DNA of 37,523 bases from Gemmatimonadota bacterium (GTDB lineage Bacteria; Gemmatimonadota; Gemmatimonadetes; Longimicrobiales; Gaopeijiaceae): positions 1 to 37,523 of the forward strand of contig SHZS01000012.1 of assembly GCA_009692105.1 (NCBI GenBank), read 5' to 3'. Position 1 is the first letter of the stretch. The number at the start of each line of letters is the position of its first letter. Made by a program: the position numbers and the translations under genes. The notes below the pieces were generated by a model. The model saw nothing but the letters and a program-made list of their open reading frames with translations, was not told the DNA's origin and searched no databases. Shown one piece after another: positions 1 to 6,877 of this stretch.

Positions 1-108
1 CCCGCGAATGCCCGCCGCTACCTCGATCGGATCGAAGAAGTCACGGGCGCCCCCGTGGAGATGGTGTCCGTGGGGACACAGCGGAGCCAGATCATCCACG
101 TGGCGTGA
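1..108 (+). CDS. purA: Adenylosuccinate synthetase, C-terminal end (partial)
   Basis: The frame is open from the first base of the window to the TGA at 106-108 and gives 35 residues. They contain a R-Y-L-D-R-I-E stretch and then G-A-P-V-E-M-V-S-V-G-T, which matches the way adenylosuccinate synthetases end (a GAP(I/V)xxxSxG segment followed by a short strand and the C-terminus). The enzyme joins IMP and aspartate using GTP in AMP synthesis. Only the tail is visible, so the assignment rests on this motif. The rest of the gene lies left of the window. It reads in the same direction as ffh, which starts 129 bases further on. Confidence 0.78.
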   Translation, partial: PANARRYLDRIEEVTGAPVEMVSVGTQRSQIIHVA

Positions 109-121
109 GCGCCTGATCTGC

Positions 122-150
122 TTCACTTCTCGAGGGTGCCCCGTTAGCTT
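122..150 (+). promoter_or_regulatory. Possible sigma70-like promoter before ffh
   Basis: TTCACT at 122-127 and TAGCTT at 145-150 are separated by 17 bases. The -35 resembles the one proposed before rplS (TTCACC), but the -10 matches TATAAT at only three positions. A small palindrome (AGCTT-AAA-AAGCT, 146-158) overlaps the -10. The purA-ffh gap (109-237) holds no ORF of note, and no good SD precedes the ffh ATG. This is a weak call from spacing and position only. Confidence 0.25.
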
Positions 151-237
151 AAAAAGCTCTATTTCCACCATGAAACGGCGGCCACGTGCCGGTATTCCGG
201 ATAAGGGGACGCCGCGAAGGGATGCCAGGGTCGCACC

Positions 238-1575
238 ATGTTCGATGAGCTGAGCGGGAAGCTCGACTTCGTCCTGGCTCAGTTCCGGGCGCGGGGGCTG
301 CTCACGGAGGCGATGGTCCGGGATGGCCTCCGTGAGGTGCGGCGCGTCCTCCTCGAGGCGGATGTGAACTTCGCGGTGACGCGTTCGTTCCTCGACCGCG
401 TCCAGGAGAGGGCGCTGGGGGAGGCGGTTCTCAAGTCGGTTTCCCCCGGGCAGCAGGTCGTGAAGATCGTCCACGACGAGCTCGCTGCTCTCCTGGGAGA
501 CGAGGCGCCGACGATCCGCTGGGCGTCGAGACCACCCACGGTCGTCCTCGTGGTCGGGCTCCAGGGGTCGGGGAAGACGACGACGGCGGGAAAGTTGGCT
601 CGACGGTTCCAGCGGGAGGGCCGGGAGCCGATGCTCGCTGCGTGCGACCTGTATCGACCTGCCGCGGTCGAGCAGCTGCGGACGCTGGCCGAGCGCGTCG
701 GCGTGGACTTCCACGGGGGTGACCCCGGGGGGGACCCGGTGAAGGTCGCCGTGGAGGCGTACCGGATTGCGCAGGACCGGAAGAAGGCAGTGCTTGTCGT
801 GGACACGGCCGGGCGTCTCCAGGTGGACGAGCCGATGATGGAGGAGCTGCGGAGGATCCGCGCGGAGCTGTCGCCGTCGGAGATCCTCCTCGTGGCGGAC
901 GCGATGACAGGGCAGGAGGCGGTCCGGATCGCCGAGGGCTTCGACAAGGCTCTCGACCTGACCGGGATCATCCTCACGAAGATGGATGGGGATGCGCGGG
1001 GGGGCGCGGCGCTGTCCATCCGCGGGGTGGTCGGGAAGCCGATCAAGTTCATTGGGACGGGAGAAGGGCTGGACGACCTGGACCCTGCGGACCCGCGTCG
1101 GCTCGCGGATCGGATCCTCCAGCGGGGTGATGTGGTCGGGCTCGTGGAACGAGCGCAGCGTGCCTTCGACGTCGAGGAGACGAAGAAGCTGGAGGGAAAG
1201 GTTCTCGGGAGCGGAAGGTTCACACTCGAGGACTTCTTGACCGCGATCAGCCAAGTGCGGAAGATGGGTCCGTTCGGCGATCTCATGAAGATGATCCCGG
1301 GTGTGGCGCGTCTCGCGCCGAAGACGGAGCTGGACCCGAAGCGGATCAAGCATGTCGAGGCGATCATCCTCTCCATGACTCCCGATGAGAGGCGGCGGCC
1401 CGAGATTCTGAACGGGTCCCGGCGTGCCCGGATCGCGAAGGGGAGCGGGCGATCGGTTGCAGAGGTGAACCGCCTGCTCAAGCAGTTCAAGGAGATGAAG
1501 AAGATGATGAGGCAGATGAAGGGGATGCAGGGCATTCAGGGAATGCGCGGGATGTCGGGGCTCCTGCCCCACTGA
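238..1575 (+). CDS. ffh: Signal recognition particle GTPase Ffh
   Basis: A 445-residue SRP54 protein, a normal length for bacterial Ffh. It binds 4.5S RNA and the signal sequences of nascent membrane proteins and docks with FtsY at the membrane. Domain order: an N-terminal four-helix domain (about 1-95), the G domain with the P-loop G-L-Q-G-S-G-K-T (107-114, K113), DTAG at 189-192 and TKMDGDARGG from 247, then the M domain (about 300-445) with a methionine-rich tail (K-K-M-M-R-Q-M-K-G-M) that forms the signal-sequence groove. The ATG at 238 is the first start that gives the complete N domain. It leads a run of translation genes (rpsP, rimM, trmD, rplS) in the classical order, and rpsP begins 26 bases after its stop. 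No frame damage is seen. Confidence 0.97.
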   Translation: MFDELSGKLDFVLAQFRARGLLTEAMVRDGLREVRRVLLEADVNFAVTRSFLDRVQERALGEAVLKSVSPGQQVVKIVHDELAALLGDEAPTIRWASRPPTVVLVVGLQGSGKTTTAGKLARRFQREGREPMLAACDLYRPAAVEQLRTLAERVGVDFHGGDPGGDPVKVAVEAYRIAQDRKKAVLVVDTAGRLQVDEPMMEELRRIRAELSPSEILLVADAMTGQEAVRIAEGFDKALDLTGIILTKMDGDARGGAALSIRGVVGKPIKFIGTGEGLDDLDPADPRRLADRILQRGDVVGLVERAQRAFDVEETKKLEGKVLGSGRFTLEDFLTAISQVRKMGPFGDLMKMIPGVARLAPKTELDPKRIKHVEAIILSMTPDERRRPEILNGSRRARIAKGSGRSVAEVNRLLKQFKEMKKMMRQMKGMQGIQGMRGMSGLLPH

Positions 1576-1601
1576 CCTACACGAGCTGAGGGAAGGGAGC
1601 C

Positions 1602-2030
1602 ATGGCCGTTCGAATCCGCCTCCGGCGCATGGGCCGGAAGAAGCTGCCGCACTACAGGGTTGTCGTCACGGATAGGGCCGCGCCGAGGGAGGGGCGGTTC
1701 GTGGAGACGGTGGGCCACTACAAGCCCCTCATGAATCCGGCGCGTCTCGTGCTCGATCTGGAGCGCGTGGACTATTGGATTGGGCAGGGAGCCGTTCCCT
1801 CCGACACCGTGAGCTCGCTGATCCATAAGGCCCGGAAGGGCGGGGACGACATCGTCGCCCTCGGGGAGGTGAGTGTGGAGGAAGAGAAGGCCAAGAAGGT
1901 GGGAGCCCTGGCCGCGAAGCGGAAGGCGCACGCCGAGAAGCCGGTAGCGGCGCCTGCGGCGGCCAAGGCCGCGAAGTCCGATGTCGCCACGGAGTCCGAT
2001 GCGGAGGGGGGGTCCGGGGAGGCCTCCTAA
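1602..2030 (+). CDS. rpsP: 30S ribosomal protein S16
   Basis: A small-subunit protein that helps assemble the 5' domain of 16S rRNA. Residues 1-80 carry the S16 signature: M-A-V-R-I-R-L-R-R-M-G at the start, H-Y-R-V-V-V, then the G-x-Y-x-P strand (GHYKPL) and the Y-W-I-x-Q-G-A segment. At 142 residues it is longer than the usual 80-90. The extra 50 residues are an Ala/Lys-rich, probably disordered tail (A-K-K-V-G-A-L-A-A-K-R-K), a common kind of extension in S16 of high-GC bacteria. A good SD (GGAAGGGAG) lies just before the ATG. It sits between ffh and rimM, and rimM follows after 7 bases. Confidence 0.96.
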   Translation: MAVRIRLRRMGRKKLPHYRVVVTDRAAPREGRFVETVGHYKPLMNPARLVLDLERVDYWIGQGAVPSDTVSSLIHKARKGGDDIVALGEVSVEEEKAKKVGALAAKRKAHAEKPVAAPAAAKAAKSDVATESDAEGGSGEAS

Positions 2031-2037
2031 CAAGACG

Positions 2038-2586
2038 ATGCCTTCCCCCGCTGGCGATCCTGCCTTCATCGTGGTGGGGCATGTCAGCAAGCCGCACGGA
2101 ACGAAGGGGGAAGCGTACATCTGGCCTCTCACGGACCACGCGGAGACCACCTTCCTCCCGGGCGTCCAGCTCTGGTTCTCCGACCCGGACGGGGTCTCTC
2201 CCGACCCTGGATTTCCCCAGGCTCGCATCAGAGAAGTCCGAGCCTATCGAAAGGGATTCTTGGTGTGCTTCGAGGGGGTCGAGTCCCGCGTGGGGGTCGA
2301 CGCCATTCGGGATCGCTACCTGCTCCGTCCCTTCGAGGAGACCGAGCCCCCCGAGAAAGATGAGCTCTTCTATCATCAGCTCCTCGGGATGTCCGTGGTG
2401 ACCCAGGACGGAGTCGAGCTGGGGACGATCCACGAAGTGTACGATCTCCGTCCCGCTCCCATGATCGACGTCCGGGGCCAGGGCCGTGAGCGGCTCATCC
2501 CATTCACCCGGGAGATCGTGGTCGACTGGGATCTCACGAAGCGTAGGTTGGTGATCGATCCTCCTCCCGGGCTACTCGATCTCTGA
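2038..2586 (+). CDS. rimM: Ribosome maturation factor RimM
   Basis: A 182-residue protein that binds S19 and helps mature the head of the 30S subunit. The N-terminal RimM beta barrel starts with V-V-G-H-V-S-K-P-H-G-T-K-G-E (the usual GxxxxxHGxxGE motif near the start). A C-terminal PRC-barrel-like domain begins around L-L-G-M-S-V and contains V-Y-D-L-R-P-A-P-M and L-I-P-F-T. The frame is also open from an ATG at 1981, but that start would overlap rpsP by 50 bases and add 19 residues of non-homologous Arg/Gly/Pro. The ATG at 2038, 7 bases after the rpsP stop and with a GGGGAGG about 15 bases upstream, gives the normal N-terminus. trmD follows. Confidence 0.94.
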   Translation: MPSPAGDPAFIVVGHVSKPHGTKGEAYIWPLTDHAETTFLPGVQLWFSDPDGVSPDPGFPQARIREVRAYRKGFLVCFEGVESRVGVDAIRDRYLLRPFEETEPPEKDELFYHQLLGMSVVTQDGVELGTIHEVYDLRPAPMIDVRGQGRERLIPFTREIVVDWDLTKRRLVIDPPPGLLDL

Positions 2587-2612
2587 GTCGTCCCCTGCCG
2601 GACCGACTGTAG

Positions 2613-3305
2613 GTGCGAATCCACATTGTCTCGATCTTTCCCGAGTACTTCCGGGAGCCCCTCTCGACGAGCATCCTCGGGCGCGCGAGCGCCGCGGGGG
2701 TAGTCGAGTATCGGGTACTGGACCTTCGCGACTTCACGCACGATCGGCACCGCACGGTGGACGACGTCCCGTATGGGGGCGGGGCCGGGATGGTGATGAA
2801 GCCGGAGCCCTTCTTCGAGGCCGTGGTGGATATCGAGCCGCGCGGACCGGTCGTTCTCCTCTCGTCCCGGGGAAGGGTGTTTCGACACGACGATGCCGTG
2901 CGGTTCTCGATCGCCCCCGATCTGACCCTCCTCTGCGGACATTACAAGGACGTGGACCAGCGGGTGGCGGAGCACCTCGCGACCGAGGAGCTCTCGATCG
3001 GAGACTTCGTCTTGTCCGGAGGAGAGGCCGCCGCGCTCGTGGTTACGGACGCGGTCGTGCGGCTCCTCCCCGGAGTCCTCGGTGATCACGCGTCTGCCTC
3101 CTCCGACTCCTTCTACGAGGAGCCGCTCCTCAGCGCTCCCTCGTGGACCCGTCCCCCGGAATACCGGGGGCATGAGGTCCCGGAGATTCTCCGCGGTGGA
3201 GATCACCAGCGGATCGCGGAGTTCCGGAAGGGGCTCGCGGAGGAGATCACCCGGCGGAACCGGCCCGACCTCTGGGAGCGATCCAAGGGCGAGCGCGAGG
3301 ACTGA
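2613..3305 (+). CDS. trmD: tRNA (guanine(37)-N1)-methyltransferase
   Basis: A SPOUT-class methyltransferase that makes m1G37 next to the anticodon and so guards the reading frame. The 230 residues carry the family blocks: M-R-I-H-I-V-S-I-F-P-E-Y at the start, D-D-V-P-Y-G-G-G-A-G-M-V for tRNA/SAM binding, C-G-H-Y-K-D-V-D-Q-R-V and the trefoil-knot segment L-S-I-G-D-F-V-L-S-G-G-E. The C-terminal DNA-binding-like helices (P-P-E-Y-R-G-H-E-V-P-E-I-L) are complete. The start is GTG at 2613, which puts the first residue exactly where TrmD proteins begin. It lies 26 bases after rimM in the ffh-rpsP-rimM-trmD-rplS order. Confidence 0.96.
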   Translation: MRIHIVSIFPEYFREPLSTSILGRASAAGVVEYRVLDLRDFTHDRHRTVDDVPYGGGAGMVMKPEPFFEAVVDIEPRGPVVLLSSRGRVFRHDDAVRFSIAPDLTLLCGHYKDVDQRVAEHLATEELSIGDFVLSGGEAAALVVTDAVVRLLPGVLGDHASASSDSFYEEPLLSAPSWTRPPEYRGHEVPEILRGGDHQRIAEFRKGLAEEITRRNRPDLWERSKGERED

Positions 3306-3314
3306 GCCGCGCCC

Positions 3315-3343
3315 TTCACCGCCGTCCACCCCCGGGTTATAAT
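3315..3343 (+). promoter_or_regulatory. Probable internal promoter for rplS
   Basis: TTCACC (3315-3320) and a perfect TATAAT (3338-3343) are separated by exactly 17 bases in the 88-base gap between trmD and rplS. A short hairpin (CCGCA-GT-TGCGG, 3359-3370) lies in the leader it would produce, ahead of the rplS SD. This would let rplS, rnhB and tRNA-Lys be expressed apart from the upstream operon. It is the best -10 box seen in the window. Confidence 0.5.
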
Positions 3344-3393
3344 TCGTGTCTTCACTGACCGCAGTTGCGGCTACTTAGGACGACGGAGGCGAC

Positions 3394-3744
3394 ATGGCCG
3401 ACCTTCTAAGGGAACTCCAGAAGGAACATCAGAGGGCAGAGACTCCCGAGTTTGCCCCGGGTGACACCGTGCGCGTCCTCTATAGGGTCCGCGAGGGAGA
3501 CAAGGAGCGGATCCAGGCCTTCGAGGGTGTCTGTCTGGGACGCCGCGGGGGTGGAATGGGCGAATCGTTCACCGTCCGAAAGGTCTCCGCGGGGATCGGC
3601 GTCGAGCGGGTCTTCCCCCTCCACTCTCCCTTCGTGAAGGGGATCGAGGTGGTCCGCAAAGGCCGCGTTCGGCGCGCGAAGCTCTATTACCTCCGCGGAC
3701 TTCGCGGAAGAAAAGCCCGGATCCAGGAAAAGCGAGACGCCTGA
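3394..3744 (+). CDS. rplS: 50S ribosomal protein L19
   Basis: A large-subunit protein at the 30S-50S interface. The 116 residues match the family length and pattern: [11 protein letters not shown] near the N-terminus, [10 protein letters not shown] in the middle, [22 protein letters not shown] (the L19 signature) and R-A-K-L-Y-Y-L-R near the C-terminus. GGAGG lies 5 bases before the ATG. rnhB starts 15 bases after the stop, so the two are probably co-transcribed. Confidence 0.97.
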   Translation: MADLLRELQKEHQRAETPEFAPGDTVRVLYRVREGDKERIQAFEGVCLGRRGGGMGESFTVRKVSAGIGVERVFPLHSPFVKGIEVVRKGRVRRAKLYYLRGLRGRKARIQEKRDA

Positions 3745-3759
3745 GCCCGCGGGTCGACC

Positions 3760-4428
3760 GTGGGCAAGCTGTCATCGGACCGCGGGGAGCCCACCTACGA
3801 TCTCCTCGCCTACGAGCGCCAGATCTGGGGCCGTGGGGTCACGTGGCTGGCCGGAGTGGACGAAGTGGGGAGGGGTCCATTGGCGGGCCCGGTTGTCGCG
3901 GCCGCCGTCGTCTTGCCTCCGGGATGCCAGGTCGAGGGAGCCGCGGACTCGAAGACCCTTCCGGCCGCCACCCGCGAGCAGCTCTATCACACCATCCTTG
4001 CCGCCTCGGTGGCCGTCGGCGTCGGGGCTGCCTCCGTTCACGAGATCGATCGCCTCAATATCCTTAGAGCGACCTCCCGTGCGATGGATCGGGCCGTGAC
4101 AGCACTCAGGCGGACCCCGGAGAACATCGTGGTGGAGCACATCGTGGTGGATGGGTTGCCGATCCGAGGCGTGGATTGGGTCCATGAGGCCGTGGTTGGA
4201 GGGGACTCCCTCGTCCACTCGATCGCATGTGCGTCCATCGTGGCCAAGGTCCTCCGGGACCGCCTCATGTGCCTGCTCGCCCGCCGCTACCCCGCCTACG
4301 GATGGGATAAGAACATGGGGTACGGTACGCCGGAACACCTGAGGGCCCTGGACGAGTTCGGGCTCTCCCCCCACCACCGCGTCACCTTCCGGGAGCAGCT
4401 GGACCTTGGCCTCGCGATTCAGGGATAG
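3760..4428 (+). CDS. rnhB: Ribonuclease HII
   Basis: It cuts the RNA strand of RNA-DNA hybrids and nicks at single ribonucleotides left in DNA. The 222 residues carry the DEDD active site: D34-E35 in A-G-V-D-E-V-G-R-G-P-L-A-G-P-V-V, D131 in I-V-V-D-G-L, and D167 at the end of the S-I-V-A-K-V-L-R-D helix. The A-D-S-K-T-L motif is also present. The start is GTG at 3760; its first 30 residues are poorly conserved and a later start cannot be excluded. rnhB following rplS is a common bacterial arrangement. The next feature on this strand is tRNA-Lys. Confidence 0.94.
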   Translation: MGKLSSDRGEPTYDLLAYERQIWGRGVTWLAGVDEVGRGPLAGPVVAAAVVLPPGCQVEGAADSKTLPAATREQLYHTILAASVAVGVGAASVHEIDRLNILRATSRAMDRAVTALRRTPENIVVEHIVVDGLPIRGVDWVHEAVVGGDSLVHSIACASIVAKVLRDRLMCLLARRYPAYGWDKNMGYGTPEHLRALDEFGLSPHHRVTFREQLDLGLAIQG

Positions 4429-4488
4429 GGCCCCGGGCGCCATGGCGGCGTATTTTGTCGGAATCGCGGACGTGTGGGAAGAAAGAAA

Positions 4489-4518
4489 CGCGCCCCAGGA
4501 GGAGTGTCCTGGGGCGCG
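4489..4518 (-). terminator. Strong hairpin; intrinsic terminator on the minus strand
   Basis: A perfect 12-bp stem (4489-4500 with 4507-4518, CGCGCCCCAGGA arm) closes a 6-base loop (GGAGTG). Read on the minus strand it is followed by a T-rich tract (TTTCTTTC, complement of 4481-4488). It would stop transcription from the copper-protein gene at 4618-5253, having crossed the tRNA antisense. On the plus strand there is no U-tract, but the same hairpin would form in the leader of tRNA-Lys. Confidence 0.45.
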
Positions 4519-4531
4519 CGCTTCACCGGAC

Positions 4532-4604
<73 letters not shown>

Positions 4605-4617
4605 CTGAGCCAACAGT

Positions 4618-5253
4618 CTACTGGCGTTCCGCTGGCCACCCCGTAGAAAGCGGCTTCGACGCGTCCGCAGTGATCTGCAGCGTCGCGCAGTGGTGATACG
4701 AATACCCGCCTGGATTGTTGAAAGCGTGCTCGGCCATGAACTGTATGACCTGCAGGGTGCACTTCTCGCAGTTGATGTTCGGGAGCGGTATGTCCGCTTC
4801 AAAGACCGGCGGCGTGGCTGGCCTTGTGTCATGCACGAACAAGCCATCGGCGAGCACAGGAATCTGCGGCGGGTTCTGAATTGGAGCCGACAGCGACCAT
4901 GGTCCCCTTTCGCTGTCTCTCGTTACGGCTACCGGGTCGGGCGGCAACTCGTTGGGCGAGTTCACCGCCAACGCCACGCGGTAGTGCCCCGGGTGGTAGA
5001 CGGTTTCCTGAAGCCTGAGATGCAGCATCTGGCCGCCCACGGCTTGGTTGACGACGTAGCTCGGCGTGCCCCAATCGACGTTGTTACCACCGCAGGGGCC
5101 TGCTTTCTGCGGGTCCCCGCGGTCGTTTTCGACGAGCCACGAGGTGGGTTCGAAGAGCTTGAAATGGTCGGGGGCAGCCAGGTGGGCGGAGGCACCCGGT
5201 GCGGCTACCGCTAGCCCGGCGATCAGGAGGGGAAATCGAACAGGGTATCTCAT
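4618..5253 (-). CDS. Secreted polysaccharide-monooxygenase-like copper protein (SCE4755-type)
   Basis: A 211-residue exported protein. The signal peptide M-R-Y-P-V-R-F-P-L-L-I-A-G-L-A-V ends in the box A-S-A, and cleavage there leaves His24 as the mature first residue. An N-terminal histidine is the hallmark of lytic polysaccharide monooxygenases, which bind copper through a histidine brace. A second candidate ligand is His90 in H-P-G-H-Y-R-V-A-L. A C-x-x-C-T-L-Q-V-I-Q-F-M block and a late Y-H-H-C-A-T-L segment match, as I recall it, a described LPMO-like family; activity on polysaccharide is not certain. The ATG at 5253 is chosen over 5268 and 5397 because TGAGG lies 9 bases before it and it starts the signal peptide directly. 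It stands alone on the minus strand beside tRNA-Lys, with base composition less GC-rich by eye than the left flank, so transfer is possible. Confidence 0.65.
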   Translation of the reverse strand: MRYPVRFPLLIAGLAVAAPGASAHLAAPDHFKLFEPTSWLVENDRGDPQKAGPCGGNNVDWGTPSYVVNQAVGGQMLHLRLQETVYHPGHYRVALAVNSPNELPPDPVAVTRDSERGPWSLSAPIQNPPQIPVLADGLFVHDTRPATPPVFEADIPLPNINCEKCTLQVIQFMAEHAFNNPGGYSYHHCATLQITADASKPLSTGWPAERQ

Positions 5254-5385
5254 CGAAATACGCCTCATGAAAGGGAATGGCTTCGGTGCAAAGGCTTGCG
5301 TAACATTATTGCCTCGACGGCGGTGGTTCAATAGCCGCCGCGAAGGGGACTGGATATGAGTTGCATGCCTTACCAGCCTTGACGA

Positions 5386-5682
5386 ATGGAACCTCATGCG
5401 ATGAGGAAAGCGGCGTGGTGGATCGCACCCGCTCTTGGTCTAGGTGCAATGGTGGCACCGGTTCTCGTATGGCCGCCGGCCAACCCGTATCCTGCTCCTC
5501 TGTTTCCCTTGTTGCGCAACGCTCAGGAGTACCTGGGCCTGGCGCAGCTGGCCTTGTTCCTTGTGCCAGTGTTGGTGCTGTACATCAACCGGTTCCAGAT
5601 CGAGCCTGAAGAGCGCGCGTTGTCCGCGCTCTTCGGTCCAGAGTACGCGGCATACAAGGGAAGGGTTCGCCGGTGGCTGTGA
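5386..5682 (+). CDS. Short ICMT-like membrane protein, probably degenerate
   Basis: A 98-residue ORF with two hydrophobic segments (about 8-30 and 46-68). It ends in E-P-E-E-R-A-L-S-A-L-F-G-P-E-Y-A-A-Y-K-G-R-V-R-R-W-L, the C-terminal signature of isoprenylcysteine carboxyl methyltransferase (ICMT)/phospholipid methyltransferase family proteins. Those proteins are normally 150-200 residues long and carry a G-P-Y-x-x-V-R-H-P-x-Y-x-G SAM-binding motif. Here only L-L-R-N-A-Q-E-Y-L-G is left at that place, and about 20 residues seem to be missing after it. It is probably a shortened, inactive relative; compare the intact homologue at 11042-11632. An ATG at 5401 is an equally good start. The CPBP protease gene follows 28 bases later. 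Confidence 0.5.
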   Translation: MEPHAMRKAAWWIAPALGLGAMVAPVLVWPPANPYPAPLFPLLRNAQEYLGLAQLALFLVPVLVLYINRFQIEPEERALSALFGPEYAAYKGRVRRWL

Positions 5683-5710
5683 GCGCCCCTCGCCGTTGCA
5701 GTCGACCGCT

Positions 5711-6394
5711 GTGATCTGGCTCCTTCTGCTGGCGGGTCCAGCGCTCTTCCTCGTCGCGATCGTGGGCGCGTCCCTCGCCCTGAGTCTGAGAGGCGTGGAC
5801 GCGCCTCAGATTGCCGAGCGTGTCCCGCTCTTCATGCCGCAGATTCTACTGGGCGTTCTTCTCGGCCTGGGCCTTCTCATCGTCGTCGCGCTTCCGGTCG
5901 ATGCCATTTGGGTCCTGCCCAGCTCGACGAAAGCCACGACGGATGTGGTGATTGGTGTGCTGACGGGAGGTCTCCTCGGTGTGTCCTATATCTTGTGGCT
6001 TGGTCCGGCCCTGGAACGGCTACAGCGCACGGTCGGTGACTACGTTCCTGCCGGATCCGTACTTCCGACGGTCTCGCGTAGCATCGGGCTCTTCTTCATC
6101 GCAAACGTCATACTGGCACCGTTGGTGGAGGAGACGCTCTACCGTGGTTATGCGATTCCACTTCTCACCACGCATTCCGGTGCTGCGTGGGCCGTGGGTA
6201 TCACCTGTCTGCTCTTTGGTCTCCTGCATTGGCCCGGAGGCATCTGGTACATGTTGCTCACCGGTGTGGTGGCTGGAGGCGCATTTGCCGCCCTGTTCTT
6301 ATGGCGCGATGCGATATTGGCGCCCTTTGCGGCACATATGACATTGAACCTCACCGAGTTCATCCATGCGTGGCGCACGGAACGTGTCGCCTGA
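5711..6394 (+). CDS. CPBP family intramembrane metalloprotease (CAAX/Abi type)
   Basis: A multi-spanning membrane protein of about 227 residues. It carries the glutamate-histidine site of the CPBP (Rce1-like) family: E140-E141-x-x-x-R145 in V-E-E-T-L-Y-R-G, H173 in F-G-L-L-H-W, and H209 with N213 in A-A-H-M-T-L-N-L. Members cleave membrane-embedded or C-terminal peptides; some modify bacteriocins or act in self-immunity. The target here is unknown. The frame is open far upstream, but that part reads antisense-like residues of the preceding ORF. The GTG at 5711 begins directly with the first membrane helix and is preferred, though its SD is weak. It follows the ICMT-like ORF, a pairing reminiscent of prenyl-CAAX processing, but no prenylation is implied. 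Confidence 0.8.
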   Translation: MIWLLLLAGPALFLVAIVGASLALSLRGVDAPQIAERVPLFMPQILLGVLLGLGLLIVVALPVDAIWVLPSSTKATTDVVIGVLTGGLLGVSYILWLGPALERLQRTVGDYVPAGSVLPTVSRSIGLFFIANVILAPLVEETLYRGYAIPLLTTHSGAAWAVGITCLLFGLLHWPGGIWYMLLTGVVAGGAFAALFLWRDAILAPFAAHMTLNLTEFIHAWRTERVA

Positions 6395-6428
6395 CCCTCG
6401 CTACCCTCCCTGGCGATCCGCACTGGAA

Positions 6429-6464
6429 ATACATAGTAGTACAATGTATCGTGCTGCAATGTAT
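6429..6464 (+). repeat. AT-rich inverted and direct repeat, possible operator
   Basis: ATACAT (6429-6434) and ATGTAT (6444-6449) form an inverted repeat with a 9-base spacer. The 8-mer CAATGTAT is repeated 15 bases apart (6442-6449 and 6457-6464). It is an unusually AT-rich spot in the gap after the CPBP gene and just before the decayed response regulator, so it may be the leftover promoter/operator of that gene. No regulator is identified. Confidence 0.3.
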
Positions 6465-6487
6465 GCTGGACGCCATGGAGTTCGGGG

Positions 6488-6837
6488 GCGCGCGTCCTCC
6501 TGAACGCCGCGCTCGGCGACGAGTTGCGGTCACACGCTCGTGTTCGCCCCCGACGGAGAGTCCGCCATCGTGACGTACAATCGGATGCGTCCCGATCTCG
6601 TCATCACCGACCTCGTGATGCCCAAGATGGACGGGCTGCGTTTGATTGCCGAGTTAATGGCGATGAATGCGTCGGTCAGGATCATTGCGGTCTCCGGTAA
6701 GGGACCCGAGCAGCTCGAGCGAGCGAAGGCCGCCGGTGCTCTCGTGGCCCTCGCCAAGCCGTTTCGCCGGGACGCCGCTGGTAGCCGCGATCGAGAAAGC
6801 CCTCGAGGAGCCGGAGCCCGTGGACTGGGTAGGTTAG
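6488..6837 (+). pseudogene. Decayed response-regulator receiver domain
   Basis: Three reading frames are needed to follow one receiver domain. Frame A from 6488 gives R-V-L-L-N-A-A-L-G-D-E-L. After a +1 shift at about 6527-6533 the frame gives G-H-T-L-V-F-A-P-D-G-E-S-A and R-P-D-L-V-I-T-D-L-V-M-P-K-M-D-G-L (the phospho-acceptor Asp region), then I-A-V-S-G and A-K-P-F-R-R (the conserved Lys). After a second +1 shift at about 6771 it gives P-L-V-A-A-I-E-K-A-L-E-E-P and a TAG at 6835-6837. The acidic pair that normally follows strand 1 (V-D-D-D) is absent. The longest single frame (6540-6881) has neither a proper start nor a proper end. It is therefore a pseudogene, or two sequencing errors plus a deletion. 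Confidence 0.7.
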
Positions 6838-6877
6838 GTGCTGGACCAGCCCCCAGCCCCTGGCCAAATGTCGTAGC

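Noticed and set aside
279-1535. A 418-codon minus-strand frame opposite ffh.
   Set aside because: Ser/Arg-rich residues without any motif, fully antisense to a textbook Ffh.
1981-2037. An ATG inside rpsP as the rimM start.
   Set aside because: It would overlap rpsP by 50 bases and add non-homologous residues; ATG 2038 gives the normal RimM N-terminus.
5444-5710. Upstream extension of the CPBP protease frame.
   Set aside because: It overlaps the ICMT-like ORF out of frame and gives Cys/Trp/Arg-rich residues; the membrane protein starts naturally at GTG 5711.
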